A DNA stretch of 64,000 nucleotides from ZC4RG30 sp039917615 (lineage in GTDB: Bacteria; Pseudomonadota; Gammaproteobacteria; Steroidobacterales; Steroidobacteraceae): the NCBI GenBank assembly GCA_039917615.1, contig JBDSJD010000038.1, forward strand, positions 1-64,000. Direction: 5' to 3'. The translations under genes and the position numbers were made by a program. Shown piece after piece: positions 25,614 to 34,181 of this stretch. Position 1 is the first letter of the stretch. Each line of letters begins with the position of its first letter. The notes beneath the pieces are model-generated. The model was not told where the DNA came from. It searched no databases and saw nothing but the letters and a program-made list of their open reading frames with translations.

Positions 25614-26135
25614 TCACTTCTTTTTCGGCGAAAACACCATGACCATCTGCCGGCCTTCCATCAGCGGGGTCTGCTCGACCACGGCGTGTTCGCCGAGATC
25701 AGCCTGCACCCGCACAAGAAGACGACGACCGATATCCTGATGCGCCATTTCACGGCCACGGAACCGCAGGGTTACCTTGGCCTTGTCACCCTCGGTCAGG
25801 AAGCGGATCAGACTACGCAGTTTTACCTGGTAATCCGCCTCTTCCGTACCGGGACGAAACTTCACTTCCTTCACCTGAATCTGCTTTTGCTTGCGCTTGG
25901 CAGAGTGGGCTTTCTTGTTCTGTTCGAACAGGTACTTGCCGAAATCCATCACCCGCACCACTGGCGGTTCAGCCGTGGGCGAAACTTCAACCAGGTCGAG
26001 CGTTGCTTCGACGGCCAGTTGCAGCGCTGCCGCGCGCGTCATGACCCCCGCCTGCTCCCCATCCGCACCGATCACGCGCACTTCTGGCGAGGTGATCTCT
26101 TCATTGCGACGGATGCGCTTCGATGATGTAGCTAT
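25614..26135 (-). CDS. infC: Translation initiation factor IF-3, ATA start
   Basis: A 173-residue IF-3: N-terminal domain (RRNEEITSPEVRVIGADGEQ), linker with MDFGKYLFEQNKKAHSAKRKQKQ, and C-terminal domain (FRPGTEEADYQVKLRSLIRF, RFRGREMAHQ). The first ATG/GTG in frame is at 26081, which would lose the conserved start. In frame upstream, ATA at 26133-26135 gives MATSSKRIRRNEE, full length, with AGAGGA (26143-26148) 7 nt before it; a TGA 6 nt upstream of ATA closes the frame. Rare start codons in infC (AUU in E. coli) are known to support IF-3 autoregulation. It begins 3 nt after the thrS stop. Confidence 0.9.
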   Translation of the reverse strand: MATSSKRIRRNEEITSPEVRVIGADGEQAGVMTRAAALQLAVEATLDLVEVSPTAEPPVVRVMDFGKYLFEQNKKAHSAKRKQKQIQVKEVKFRPGTEEADYQVKLRSLIRFLTEGDKAKVTLRFRGREMAHQDIGRRLLVRVQADLGEHAVVEQTPLMEGRQMVMVFSPKKK

Positions 26136-26148
26136 ATATCAATCCTCT
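26133..26148 (-). promoter_or_regulatory. infC ribosome-binding site with ATA start codon
   Basis: AGAGGA at 26143-26148, 7-nt spacer, ATA at 26133-26135. The Shine-Dalgarno overlaps the last codons of thrS. The rare start is expected to make infC translation sensitive to IF-3 level. Confidence 0.75.
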
Positions 26149-28067
26149 AAAACAGTGCGCCCGCGACTATCCAGCTCGATGCGCAGACGTTCCATGAACG
26201 CCGTTAGCGACATCGTGCCCAGATCCTTGCCGTTGCGGGTGCGCACGGAAACCAGGTTCGCTGCAACTTCTTTATCGCCCGCCACCAGAAGGTATGGGAC
26301 GCGCTGCAGCGTGTGCTCGCGGATCTTAAAGCCCACTTTCTCGTTCCGCAAGTCGGAAAAGGCGCGAAAGCCATGATTCTTAAGGGCTTCTGCAACCCCG
26401 TCTACATAGGCTGACTGCTTGTCGGTGATCGTCATCACCGCGCACTGCATCGGCGCAAGCCAGGCAGGCAGCCGGCCGGCATGGTGTTCCAGCAGAATCG
26501 CGAAAAAACGCTCCAGTGAGCCGAAAATGGCGCGGTGCAGCATGACTGGGGTCTGCTTCTGGCTGTGTTCGTCCACATAGTGAGCACCCAGGCGACCCGG
26601 CATGTTGAGGTCCACCTGCAGGGTGCCGCACTGCCAGTCGCGGCCGATAGCGTCACGCAGCACGAATTCCAGCTTGGGGCCGTAGAAGGCGCCCTCGCCC
26701 GGGTTCAGGCTGTATTCGATGCCGGCGGCATCTGCCGCGGCTTTCAGGGCTGATTCGGCCTTATCCCACACCGCATCCTCCCCTACACGCTTGGGGGGTC
26801 GGTCGGAAAACTTGATACGCACATCGTCAAAGCCGAAATCCTTGTAGATCTCGATGATGAGCCGGGTCACCGCCACGGATTCGGCCGTGATCTGGTCCGG
26901 CGTGATGAACAGATGCGCGTCATCCTGGGTAAAGGCGCGGACTCGCATCAACCCATGCAGGGAGCCTGAAGGCTCATACCTGTGTACCTTGCCGAACTCC
27001 GCAAACCGCAGTGGCAGGTCGCGGTAGCTGCGAATCCCTTGCTTGAAGATCTGCACATGGCCCGGACAGTTCATTGGCTTGATTGCGTACAGGCGATCGT
27101 CCGGCGTGCGCGTCATGAACATGTTCTCGCCGAATTTCTCGAGATGGCCGGACTGCTGCCACAGCGCAGCGTCCATGATCTCCGGCGCGTTCACTTCCTG
27201 GAATCCGACCTTTTCCTGCGCCTCGCGCATGTAGGCGATCAGGCGCTGGAACACTCCCCATCCCTTCGGATGCCAGAACACCGCGCCGGGTGCTTCTTCC
27301 TGCATGTGAAACAGGTCGAGCTCACGACCGATCTTGCGATGGTCACGTTTCTCGGCTTCTTCGAGCCGAAACAGATAGTCCTTGAGGTCTTTCTCGCTGG
27401 TCCACGCCGTGCCATAGATGCGCTGGAGCATCTCGTTGCGTGAATCGCCGCGCCAGTAGGCGCCGGCCACCTTCATCAGCTTGAAGGCCTTGAGCTTGCC
27501 GGTAGATGGCACATGCGGACCACGGCACAGATCCTCCCAGTCGCCCTGGCCGTAAAGGCCGATCGGTTCGTGCGCGGGAATGCTGGCGATGATTTCGGCC
27601 TTGTACTTCTCGCCCTGCACAAGGAAGTGCTGCACGGCTGCATCACGCGGCAATTCGCGTCGTCGCACTGGCAGATCGGCCTTCACGATCTCGCTCATGC
27701 GGGCTTCGATCGCCAGCAGATCTTCGGGTGTGAACGGACGCGAATAGGCAAAGTCGTAGAAGAAGCCATCTTCGATCACCGGACCGATGGTGACCTGGGC
27801 ATCCGGGAACAGCTGCTTCACGGCCTGTGCCAACAGGTGCGCTGTCGAGTGACGGATGACGTCCAGGCCAGCCGGGTCCTTGTCTGTGACGATGGCGAGC
27901 TGCGCGTCGTGATCGATGACGAAAGAGGTGTCTACCACCTTGCCGTCCACGCGACCGGCGAGCGCCGCCTTGCGCAGACCTGCGCCGATGCTGGCCGCAA
28001 CTTCGTCTACGGAAACCGGTCGGTCGAAATTTTTCTGGCTGCCGTCAGGCAGCGTGATTACTGGCAT
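26139..28067 (-). CDS. thrS: Threonyl-tRNA synthetase
   Basis: A 642-residue class II synthetase. N-terminal TGS domain (MPVITLPDGSQKNFDRPV), editing domain with HSTAHLLAQAVKQLFP and the second Cys/His site (about 190), catalytic core (MKPMNCPGHVQIF, RFAEFGKVHRYE) with zinc-ligand Cys, and C-terminal anticodon domain (WLAPMQCAVMTI). The start at 28067 is fixed by the conserved N-terminus; only 8 nt (attttcat) separate it from the CCA of tRNA-Val, so there is no room for a Shine-Dalgarno after tRNA processing. Confidence 0.97.
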   Translation of the reverse strand: MPVITLPDGSQKNFDRPVSVDEVAASIGAGLRKAALAGRVDGKVVDTSFVIDHDAQLAIVTDKDPAGLDVIRHSTAHLLAQAVKQLFPDAQVTIGPVIEDGFFYDFAYSRPFTPEDLLAIEARMSEIVKADLPVRRRELPRDAAVQHFLVQGEKYKAEIIASIPAHEPIGLYGQGDWEDLCRGPHVPSTGKLKAFKLMKVAGAYWRGDSRNEMLQRIYGTAWTSEKDLKDYLFRLEEAEKRDHRKIGRELDLFHMQEEAPGAVFWHPKGWGVFQRLIAYMREAQEKVGFQEVNAPEIMDAALWQQSGHLEKFGENMFMTRTPDDRLYAIKPMNCPGHVQIFKQGIRSYRDLPLRFAEFGKVHRYEPSGSLHGLMRVRAFTQDDAHLFITPDQITAESVAVTRLIIEIYKDFGFDDVRIKFSDRPPKRVGEDAVWDKAESALKAAADAAGIEYSLNPGEGAFYGPKLEFVLRDAIGRDWQCGTLQVDLNMPGRLGAHYVDEHSQKQTPVMLHRAIFGSLERFFAILLEHHAGRLPAWLAPMQCAVMTITDKQSAYVDGVAEALKNHGFRAFSDLRNEKVGFKIREHTLQRVPYLLVAGDKEVAANLVSVRTRNGKDLGTMSLTAFMERLRIELDSRGRTVLED

Positions 28068-28075
28068 ATGAAAAT

Positions 28076-28150
28076 TGGTAGTCGCGAGTGGGATCGAACC
28101 ACCGACCACCTCCATGTCAAGGAGGTGCTCTACCACTGAGCTACGCGACT
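28076..28150 (-). tRNA. tRNA-Val (GAC)
   Basis: 75 nt. Acceptor AGTCGCG/CGCGACT, D-arm GCTCAGTGGTAGAGC, anticodon loop TTGACAT (GAC), T-arm GGTGGTTCGATCCCACT, encoded CCA at 28076-28078. Immediately upstream of thrS, same strand. Confidence 0.95.
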
Positions 28151-28194
28151 ACTTTGTCGACCACCGCAGGGGCCGGGAACGATACCGGAGAGGC

Positions 28195-28200
28195 ATTCTA
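28195..28200 (-). promoter_or_regulatory. Possible -10 element for tRNA-Val-thrS
   Basis: TAGAAT on the - strand followed by a GC-rich discriminator, about 45 nt before the tRNA. A good -35 at the right distance was not found, so this is tentative. Confidence 0.3.
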
Positions 28201-28250
28201 ACCTGCAAGGACTATCGGTGCGTTGTTCAAGCTCCGATTGTTGTCCAAGC

Positions 28251-30263
<2,013 letters not shown>

Positions 30264-30344
30264 GAGCTGGACCTCGTACTATACCGTCTGGCGCAGCGCC
30301 TTCGCGCAGTTCCGCCACCACATGATTCACCGGGGTCGCATACC

Positions 30345-31547
30345 TTGAGCCTGCAGATTTCGCGACGTGTCCAGCGCGTCAAGCCTTCGCCCACACTGGC
30401 CATGACCGCGCGCGCCGCGCAGATGCGCCGCGACGGATTCGACGTCATCAGCCTGTCGGTAGGCGAACCTGATTTCGACACGCCGACCCACATCGCTGCA
30501 GCAGGTATCGCGGCAATCCGCAGTGGCTTCACGCGCTATACCAACTCCGATGGCATGCCCGAACTCAAAGACGCCATCATCGCCAAGTTCCAGCGTGACA
30601 ATGCGCTGACTTACCAGCGCAACCAGATCCTTGTATCCACCGGCGCCAAGCAGACGCTGTTCAACCTCTGCATGGCGGTGCTTGATCCCGGTGATGAGGT
30701 GATCATTCCGGCGCCGTACTGGGTGTCGTACCCCGACATGGCCCTGCTGGCCGATGCTTTGCCGGTCACTCCAGATGCGACCGCCGCACATGGCTACAAG
30801 ATCACGCCAAGGCAATTGGCGGCAGCCATCACGTCCAAGACACGCCTGCTGCTGCTGAACAGTCCTTGCAATCCTACCGGAGCCGCCTACACGCGGGCCG
30901 AGCTTGCCGCGCTGGGCGAGGTGCTGCTTGAAAATCCGCGAGTGTTGATCGGCACAGACGACATCTACGAAAAAATCTACTGGGGCGCCGAGCCGTTCGC
31001 CAGCTTCGCGCAGGTCACGCCAGGCCTCTACAACCGTACGGTAACGATCAACGGTTGTTCCAAGGGCTTCGCAATGACGGGCTGGCGCATCGGCTACTGC
31101 GGTGGTCCGGCGGATGTCATAGCGGCGATGGCAACCATCCAGGGCCAGTCCACCACCAACGCCGCCAGCATGAGCCAGCATGCGGCATTGGCGGCGTTGA
31201 ATGGGCCCGACGAGGAAGTGCATCGCATGAACGAATCATTCCGGCAGCGGCATGATTTCTTCGTGAATGGACTGAATGCATTGCCAGGCGTCAGCTGCCG
31301 TGCTGGTGCAGGAACCTTCTATGCCTTTGCGGATGTCAGTGGCGCCATGCAGAAACTGGGTTTTCGGGACGACAGTGCGTTTGGGGAATTCATCCTGCAA
31401 GAAGCATTGGTTGCCGGCGTGCCTGGGTCGGGCTTCGGCGCGCCCGGGCATCTGCGGCTGTCGTTCGCTGTGAGCATGGAGACGCTGGCCAAGGCCCTGG
31501 AGCGCATGGGTCAGGCGCTGGCGAGAGGTCCGTCACGGCCGGCGTAG
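30345..31547 (+). CDS. aspC: Aspartate/aromatic aminotransferase, class I fold
   Basis: A 400-residue PLP enzyme of the bacterial Ib aspartate aminotransferase type. NSPCNPTGA carries the PLP-contact Asn; DDIYEKIYWG the Asp/Tyr pair; SKGFAMTGWRIGY has the Schiff-base Lys; near the C-terminus GAPGHLRLSFA holds the carboxylate-binding Arg. It opens with TTG at 30345; no ATG gives the conserved N-terminus (SLQISRRVQRVKPSPT). Exact amino-acid preference is inferred from family. Confidence 0.87.
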   Translation: MSLQISRRVQRVKPSPTLAMTARAAQMRRDGFDVISLSVGEPDFDTPTHIAAAGIAAIRSGFTRYTNSDGMPELKDAIIAKFQRDNALTYQRNQILVSTGAKQTLFNLCMAVLDPGDEVIIPAPYWVSYPDMALLADALPVTPDATAAHGYKITPRQLAAAITSKTRLLLLNSPCNPTGAAYTRAELAALGEVLLENPRVLIGTDDIYEKIYWGAEPFASFAQVTPGLYNRTVTINGCSKGFAMTGWRIGYCGGPADVIAAMATIQGQSTTNAASMSQHAALAALNGPDEEVHRMNESFRQRHDFFVNGLNALPGVSCRAGAGTFYAFADVSGAMQKLGFRDDSAFGEFILQEALVAGVPGSGFGAPGHLRLSFAVSMETLAKALERMGQALARGPSRPA

Positions 31548-31574
31548 CGGCGGCTGTGGCGACACGTAACCAGC

Positions 31575-31602
31575 TTGACGGCGGGGGCGGATTCTTTAAG
31601 AA
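31575..31602 (+). promoter_or_regulatory. Candidate promoter of tRNA-Asn
   Basis: TTGACG at 31575-31580 with an AT-rich -10-like stretch (ttctttaagaa) 15-17 nt later, then a GC-rich discriminator (tcgcggcc), as in stringently controlled tRNA promoters. The -10 region lies inside a 15-bp palindrome (31590-31604, gattcttTaagaatc). Confidence 0.45.
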
Positions 31603-31639
31603 TCGCGGCCTCTTTGAGAGGGGCTTCCTGCCCATTTGT

Positions 31640-31714
31640 TCCTCGGTAGCTCAGCGGTAGAGCGTCGGACTGTTAATCCGTTGGTCGTTGGTTCGATTCC
31701 AACCCGGGGAGCCA
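31640..31714 (+). tRNA. tRNA-Asn (GTT)
   Basis: 75 nt with acceptor TCCTCGG/CCGGGGA, D-arm GCTCAGCGGTAGAGC, anticodon loop CTGTTAA (GTT), T-arm GTTGGTTCGATTCCAAC, encoded CCA at 31712-31714. Confidence 0.95.
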
Positions 31715-31716
31715 AC

Positions 31717-32160
31717 TTATCGTGCAGCAGATGCCCGGGTTGCGCGACGCGCAACTGGCACCGGCTGCGCGTATTGCACCGCTACCGTGTAGTCCATGAC
31801 CTGTTCGCAAGGCTGGCCCGGCACACCCTGGCGCGCGCGCAGCCCTATGCAGGTCAGTGAACCCGCATCAGTGGTAGTGGTATCGGTCAGCATCCGGCCG
31901 ATCGATTCCTCCAGGTGAAAGATGCCCGTGCAATCGCCAAACGGACAGGGATACGCAAAGTGTGCCTTGGCTGGTGGATGCAGCAGATACGCCTGTTGAG
32001 CGTGATGCGGCAGGTTTTCGCAGATGAAATCCAGCTGCACGCGAACCAGGCGCGCGTTGGGACAGACTGCCTCGAGCGTCGGCGCGATGGCGCGGCTTCG
32101 CTCCAGTTCTCCATCCTTCCCTGGCCTGGCCGTCTTCTTCTTGCCTCGTGACAGACGCAC
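31717..32160 (-). CDS. Unknown Cys-containing protein
   Basis: A 147-residue soluble protein with a basic N-terminus (GKKKTARPGKDG), then a region with several Cys (CPNARLVRVQLDFICENLP, then PCPFGDCTGIF) that looks conserved and possibly metal-binding. Opens with GTG at 32160. Its stop codon is only 2 nt from the end of tRNA-Asn on the opposite strand. Same direction as the gene at 32177-32503, gap 16 nt. No family recognised. Confidence 0.55.
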   Translation of the reverse strand: MRLSRGKKKTARPGKDGELERSRAIAPTLEAVCPNARLVRVQLDFICENLPHHAQQAYLLHPPAKAHFAYPCPFGDCTGIFHLEESIGRMLTDTTTTDAGSLTCIGLRARQGVPGQPCEQVMDYTVAVQYAQPVPVARRATRASAAR

Positions 32161-32176
32161 TGTAGTAACCCTGCGC

Positions 32177-32503
32177 CTACGCGTTTGCCGCGCGACGTGC
32201 CGCGCGAAGTTGCTGGACTTCCAGCACTTCCTGCCGAGCCAGGCCGGTAGCGGAACACACGATATTCAGTACGGGGTGCTCGGGGGTCAAAGGCAGGCTT
32301 AATCCGTGCAGTCTTTCCCAGGCGCGTACCCGCACCTCCGGAGTGTTGGTTTCCAGACGCTGTTCTTCCTGCCGCTGACGGCGCTGCTCGGCACGCTCGA
32401 AGTCCAGAACGGCAAGCCGTTCGGCGCGGGTGCTCAGCATGTCGCCAGTGCCGCCGCGCTGATCTGCCGCGTCGTGCTTGAACGGTGGGGTCGGGGTATT
32501 CAT
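32177..32503 (-). CDS. Unknown small acidic/charged protein
   Basis: A 108-residue protein, charged and Gln/Arg rich in the middle (FERAEQRRQRQEEQR), with a C-terminal segment PVLNIVCSATGLARQEVLEV. First gene of a pair with the 31717-32160 gene. No membrane segments, no recognised domain. Confidence 0.5.
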   Translation of the reverse strand: MNTPTPPFKHDAADQRGGTGDMLSTRAERLAVLDFERAEQRRQRQEEQRLETNTPEVRVRAWERLHGLSLPLTPEHPVLNIVCSATGLARQEVLEVQQLRAARRAANA

Positions 32504-32735
32504 GAAGTCTCCACACAGCCGGACGAAAAGCGGCCGCAGCGCGCCGGATGTGCCTTGGGTTTGGGCACGGGTTCGGGATGATGGCTCACCCGGTATTAGG
32601 TGGGCCCCTGACCGCTCAGTGTACGCACGCTAACCCGACATTGACAGTGAATTGTTGTATGCGCGCGCCCCAGCCCCGGCTGTTTCGCAAGATTCGGGAA
32701 GCATCATTATGTGATGCTGCCGCAGAATCCCCGCC

Positions 32736-33572
32736 ATGGCTTCCCGTCACAACAAACTCATCGAACAGGCCTGTCGGCAACTGGAGGCCGCAGGACCGCC
32801 GCCGGACCTCACGTCGCTGGCAGCCAGGGCCGGTTTGAGTCGCTGGCATTTTCAGAGACTGTTCTCGGCCACCATCGGCGTCAGCCCCAAGCGTTATGCA
32901 ATGGCGCAGCGGCGACGTCGACTGGAGAACACGCTGGGCGATGCCGCCAGCGTCACCGATGCGATCTACGCGGCCGGTTATCCTGCAAGCTCAGGCGCTT
33001 ACCGGGATCTGGAGCGCCATGGCCTGCGTCCGCGGCAGATGCACCGCGGTGGTGAGGGTGAATCCCTTCAATACGCCAGCACTACGAGCTCGCTGGGTAC
33101 CGTGCTGGTGGCAGCATCCGGCCGCGGCATCTGCATGATCGAGTTTGGGGCGGCCGCCGCAACCCTCGCGCGGTTGCGCGCCCGTTTCCCCCGCGCACGA
33201 CTCGATCCCGCCGACCAGCAGCTGCAAGACCTGATCAAGGTCGTCGTCACGCTGATCGATGATCCGCAGCAGCACAGCGACCTGCCACTGGATATTCGTG
33301 GCACGGCTTTCCAGATGCGGGTGTGGCGCGCGCTGACCAGGATTCCTGCTGGCAAGACTTTGTCCTACGCGGCGCTGGCGCGCAGCATCGGCGCACCAAC
33401 CAGCGCACGCGCCGTGGCTCGCGCCTGCGCGAGCAATCACATCGCAGTGCTGGTGCCGTGTCACCGCGTCGTCGCCAGCGACGGCGCGCTGTCCGGCTAC
33501 AAGTGGGGTATCGAGCGCAAGCGCCGTCTGCTGCGCAAGGAACAGGCGGCAGCTGCTCAACCCCAGCCGTAA
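32736..33572 (+). CDS. AraC-type HTH fused to methylated-DNA cysteine S-methyltransferase
   Basis: A 278-residue two-domain protein. Residues about 5-105 are an AraC-type HTH (LTSLAARAGLSRWHFQRLFSA); about 115-275 an Ada/MGMT methyltransferase with acceptor Cys in VPCHRVV (about 243) and the Arg finger of the DNA-binding helix (GAPTSARAVARAC). It repairs O6-methylguanine by self-methylation. The N-terminal zinc domain of Ada (phosphotriester sensor) is absent, so any inducer role must work differently. It overlaps the convergent 33557 gene by 16 nt. Confidence 0.88.
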   Translation: MASRHNKLIEQACRQLEAAGPPPDLTSLAARAGLSRWHFQRLFSATIGVSPKRYAMAQRRRRLENTLGDAASVTDAIYAAGYPASSGAYRDLERHGLRPRQMHRGGEGESLQYASTTSSLGTVLVAASGRGICMIEFGAAAATLARLRARFPRARLDPADQQLQDLIKVVVTLIDDPQQHSDLPLDIRGTAFQMRVWRALTRIPAGKTLSYAALARSIGAPTSARAVARACASNHIAVLVPCHRVVASDGALSGYKWGIERKRRLLRKEQAAAAQPQP

Positions 33573-34174
33573 TTGAAGCTGATACTTATGCGTTCCGAAT
33601 TCACGGCGTTTGCCGCTACCTCGTGGCGCAGCCAACTTTCAAACAGCAGCAATCCGCCTGCGTTCGCCGGCATGACCACCCAGGCACGATTGCGCTCCGC
33701 AGCATCCTGCCGTCGCGGCGGCGCACCCATGTAGCGCTCGAGCCGCGGATCTTCGAACTTCAATCCTGGCGCACCCTTGGGCACTCGCACGTAGTAGGTA
33801 CCGCTCAACACCGACAGCGGATGCAGATGCAGGCTGTGGGTAACGCCTCGCGGCATGATGTTGACCCAGCAGTCGGTCATCGCGAGCGAACGATCGCCAA
33901 GATCAAATTCGAGCTCCTGCACAAAGCGCGCGACATGTCGATCGATATGCTTTTCGAGAGCCGCAAACGTCGGTGACAGCTCATGCATGCGGCTGGCCGA
34001 TGCATAGGAAGTGAACCCGCCTTGGTAGCTGCGCTTCGACCAGCGCTGCCCGGCCACATCGTCCTGACGCAATTGCAGGCATTCGCGCAGCAGTCTGGCG
34101 TTGAGCGCCAGGGCGCGTGCACGTGGCAGCGAGGCCGCGTAGACGCGGGTTGGGAAGAAGCTGCGGATACTCAG
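33557..34174 (-). CDS. TIGR02466-type putative 2-oxoglutarate/Fe(II) oxygenase, start unclear
   Basis: About 205 residues. SIRSFFPTRVY opens the conserved domain; THSLHLHPLSVLSGTYYV carries likely Fe ligand His residues, ESWLRHEV the distal His and SERISISFNYGW the Arg for 2-oxoglutarate, as in the TIGR02466 family. No ATG, GTG or TTG lies in frame between the upstream stop region and the domain; CTG at 34172-34174 is the nearest start-like codon. An out-of-frame ATG at the PQQ gene stop opens a 4-codon frame whose TGA overlaps this CTG. Alternatively a single missing base in CCC near 34176-34178 would join that ATG to the domain. Follows the PQQ dehydrogenase. Confidence 0.72.
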   Translation of the reverse strand: MSIRSFFPTRVYAASLPRARALALNARLLRECLQLRQDDVAGQRWSKRSYQGGFTSYASASRMHELSPTFAALEKHIDRHVARFVQELEFDLGDRSLAMTDCWVNIMPRGVTHSLHLHPLSVLSGTYYVRVPKGAPGLKFEDPRLERYMGAPPRRQDAAERNRAWVVMPANAGGLLLFESWLRHEVAANAVNSERISISFNYGWG

Positions 34175-34181
34175 TGGGCGC

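Noticed and set aside
31636..31860. 74-codon frame running through tRNA-Asn
   Set aside because: It is produced by reading the tRNA sequence as protein.
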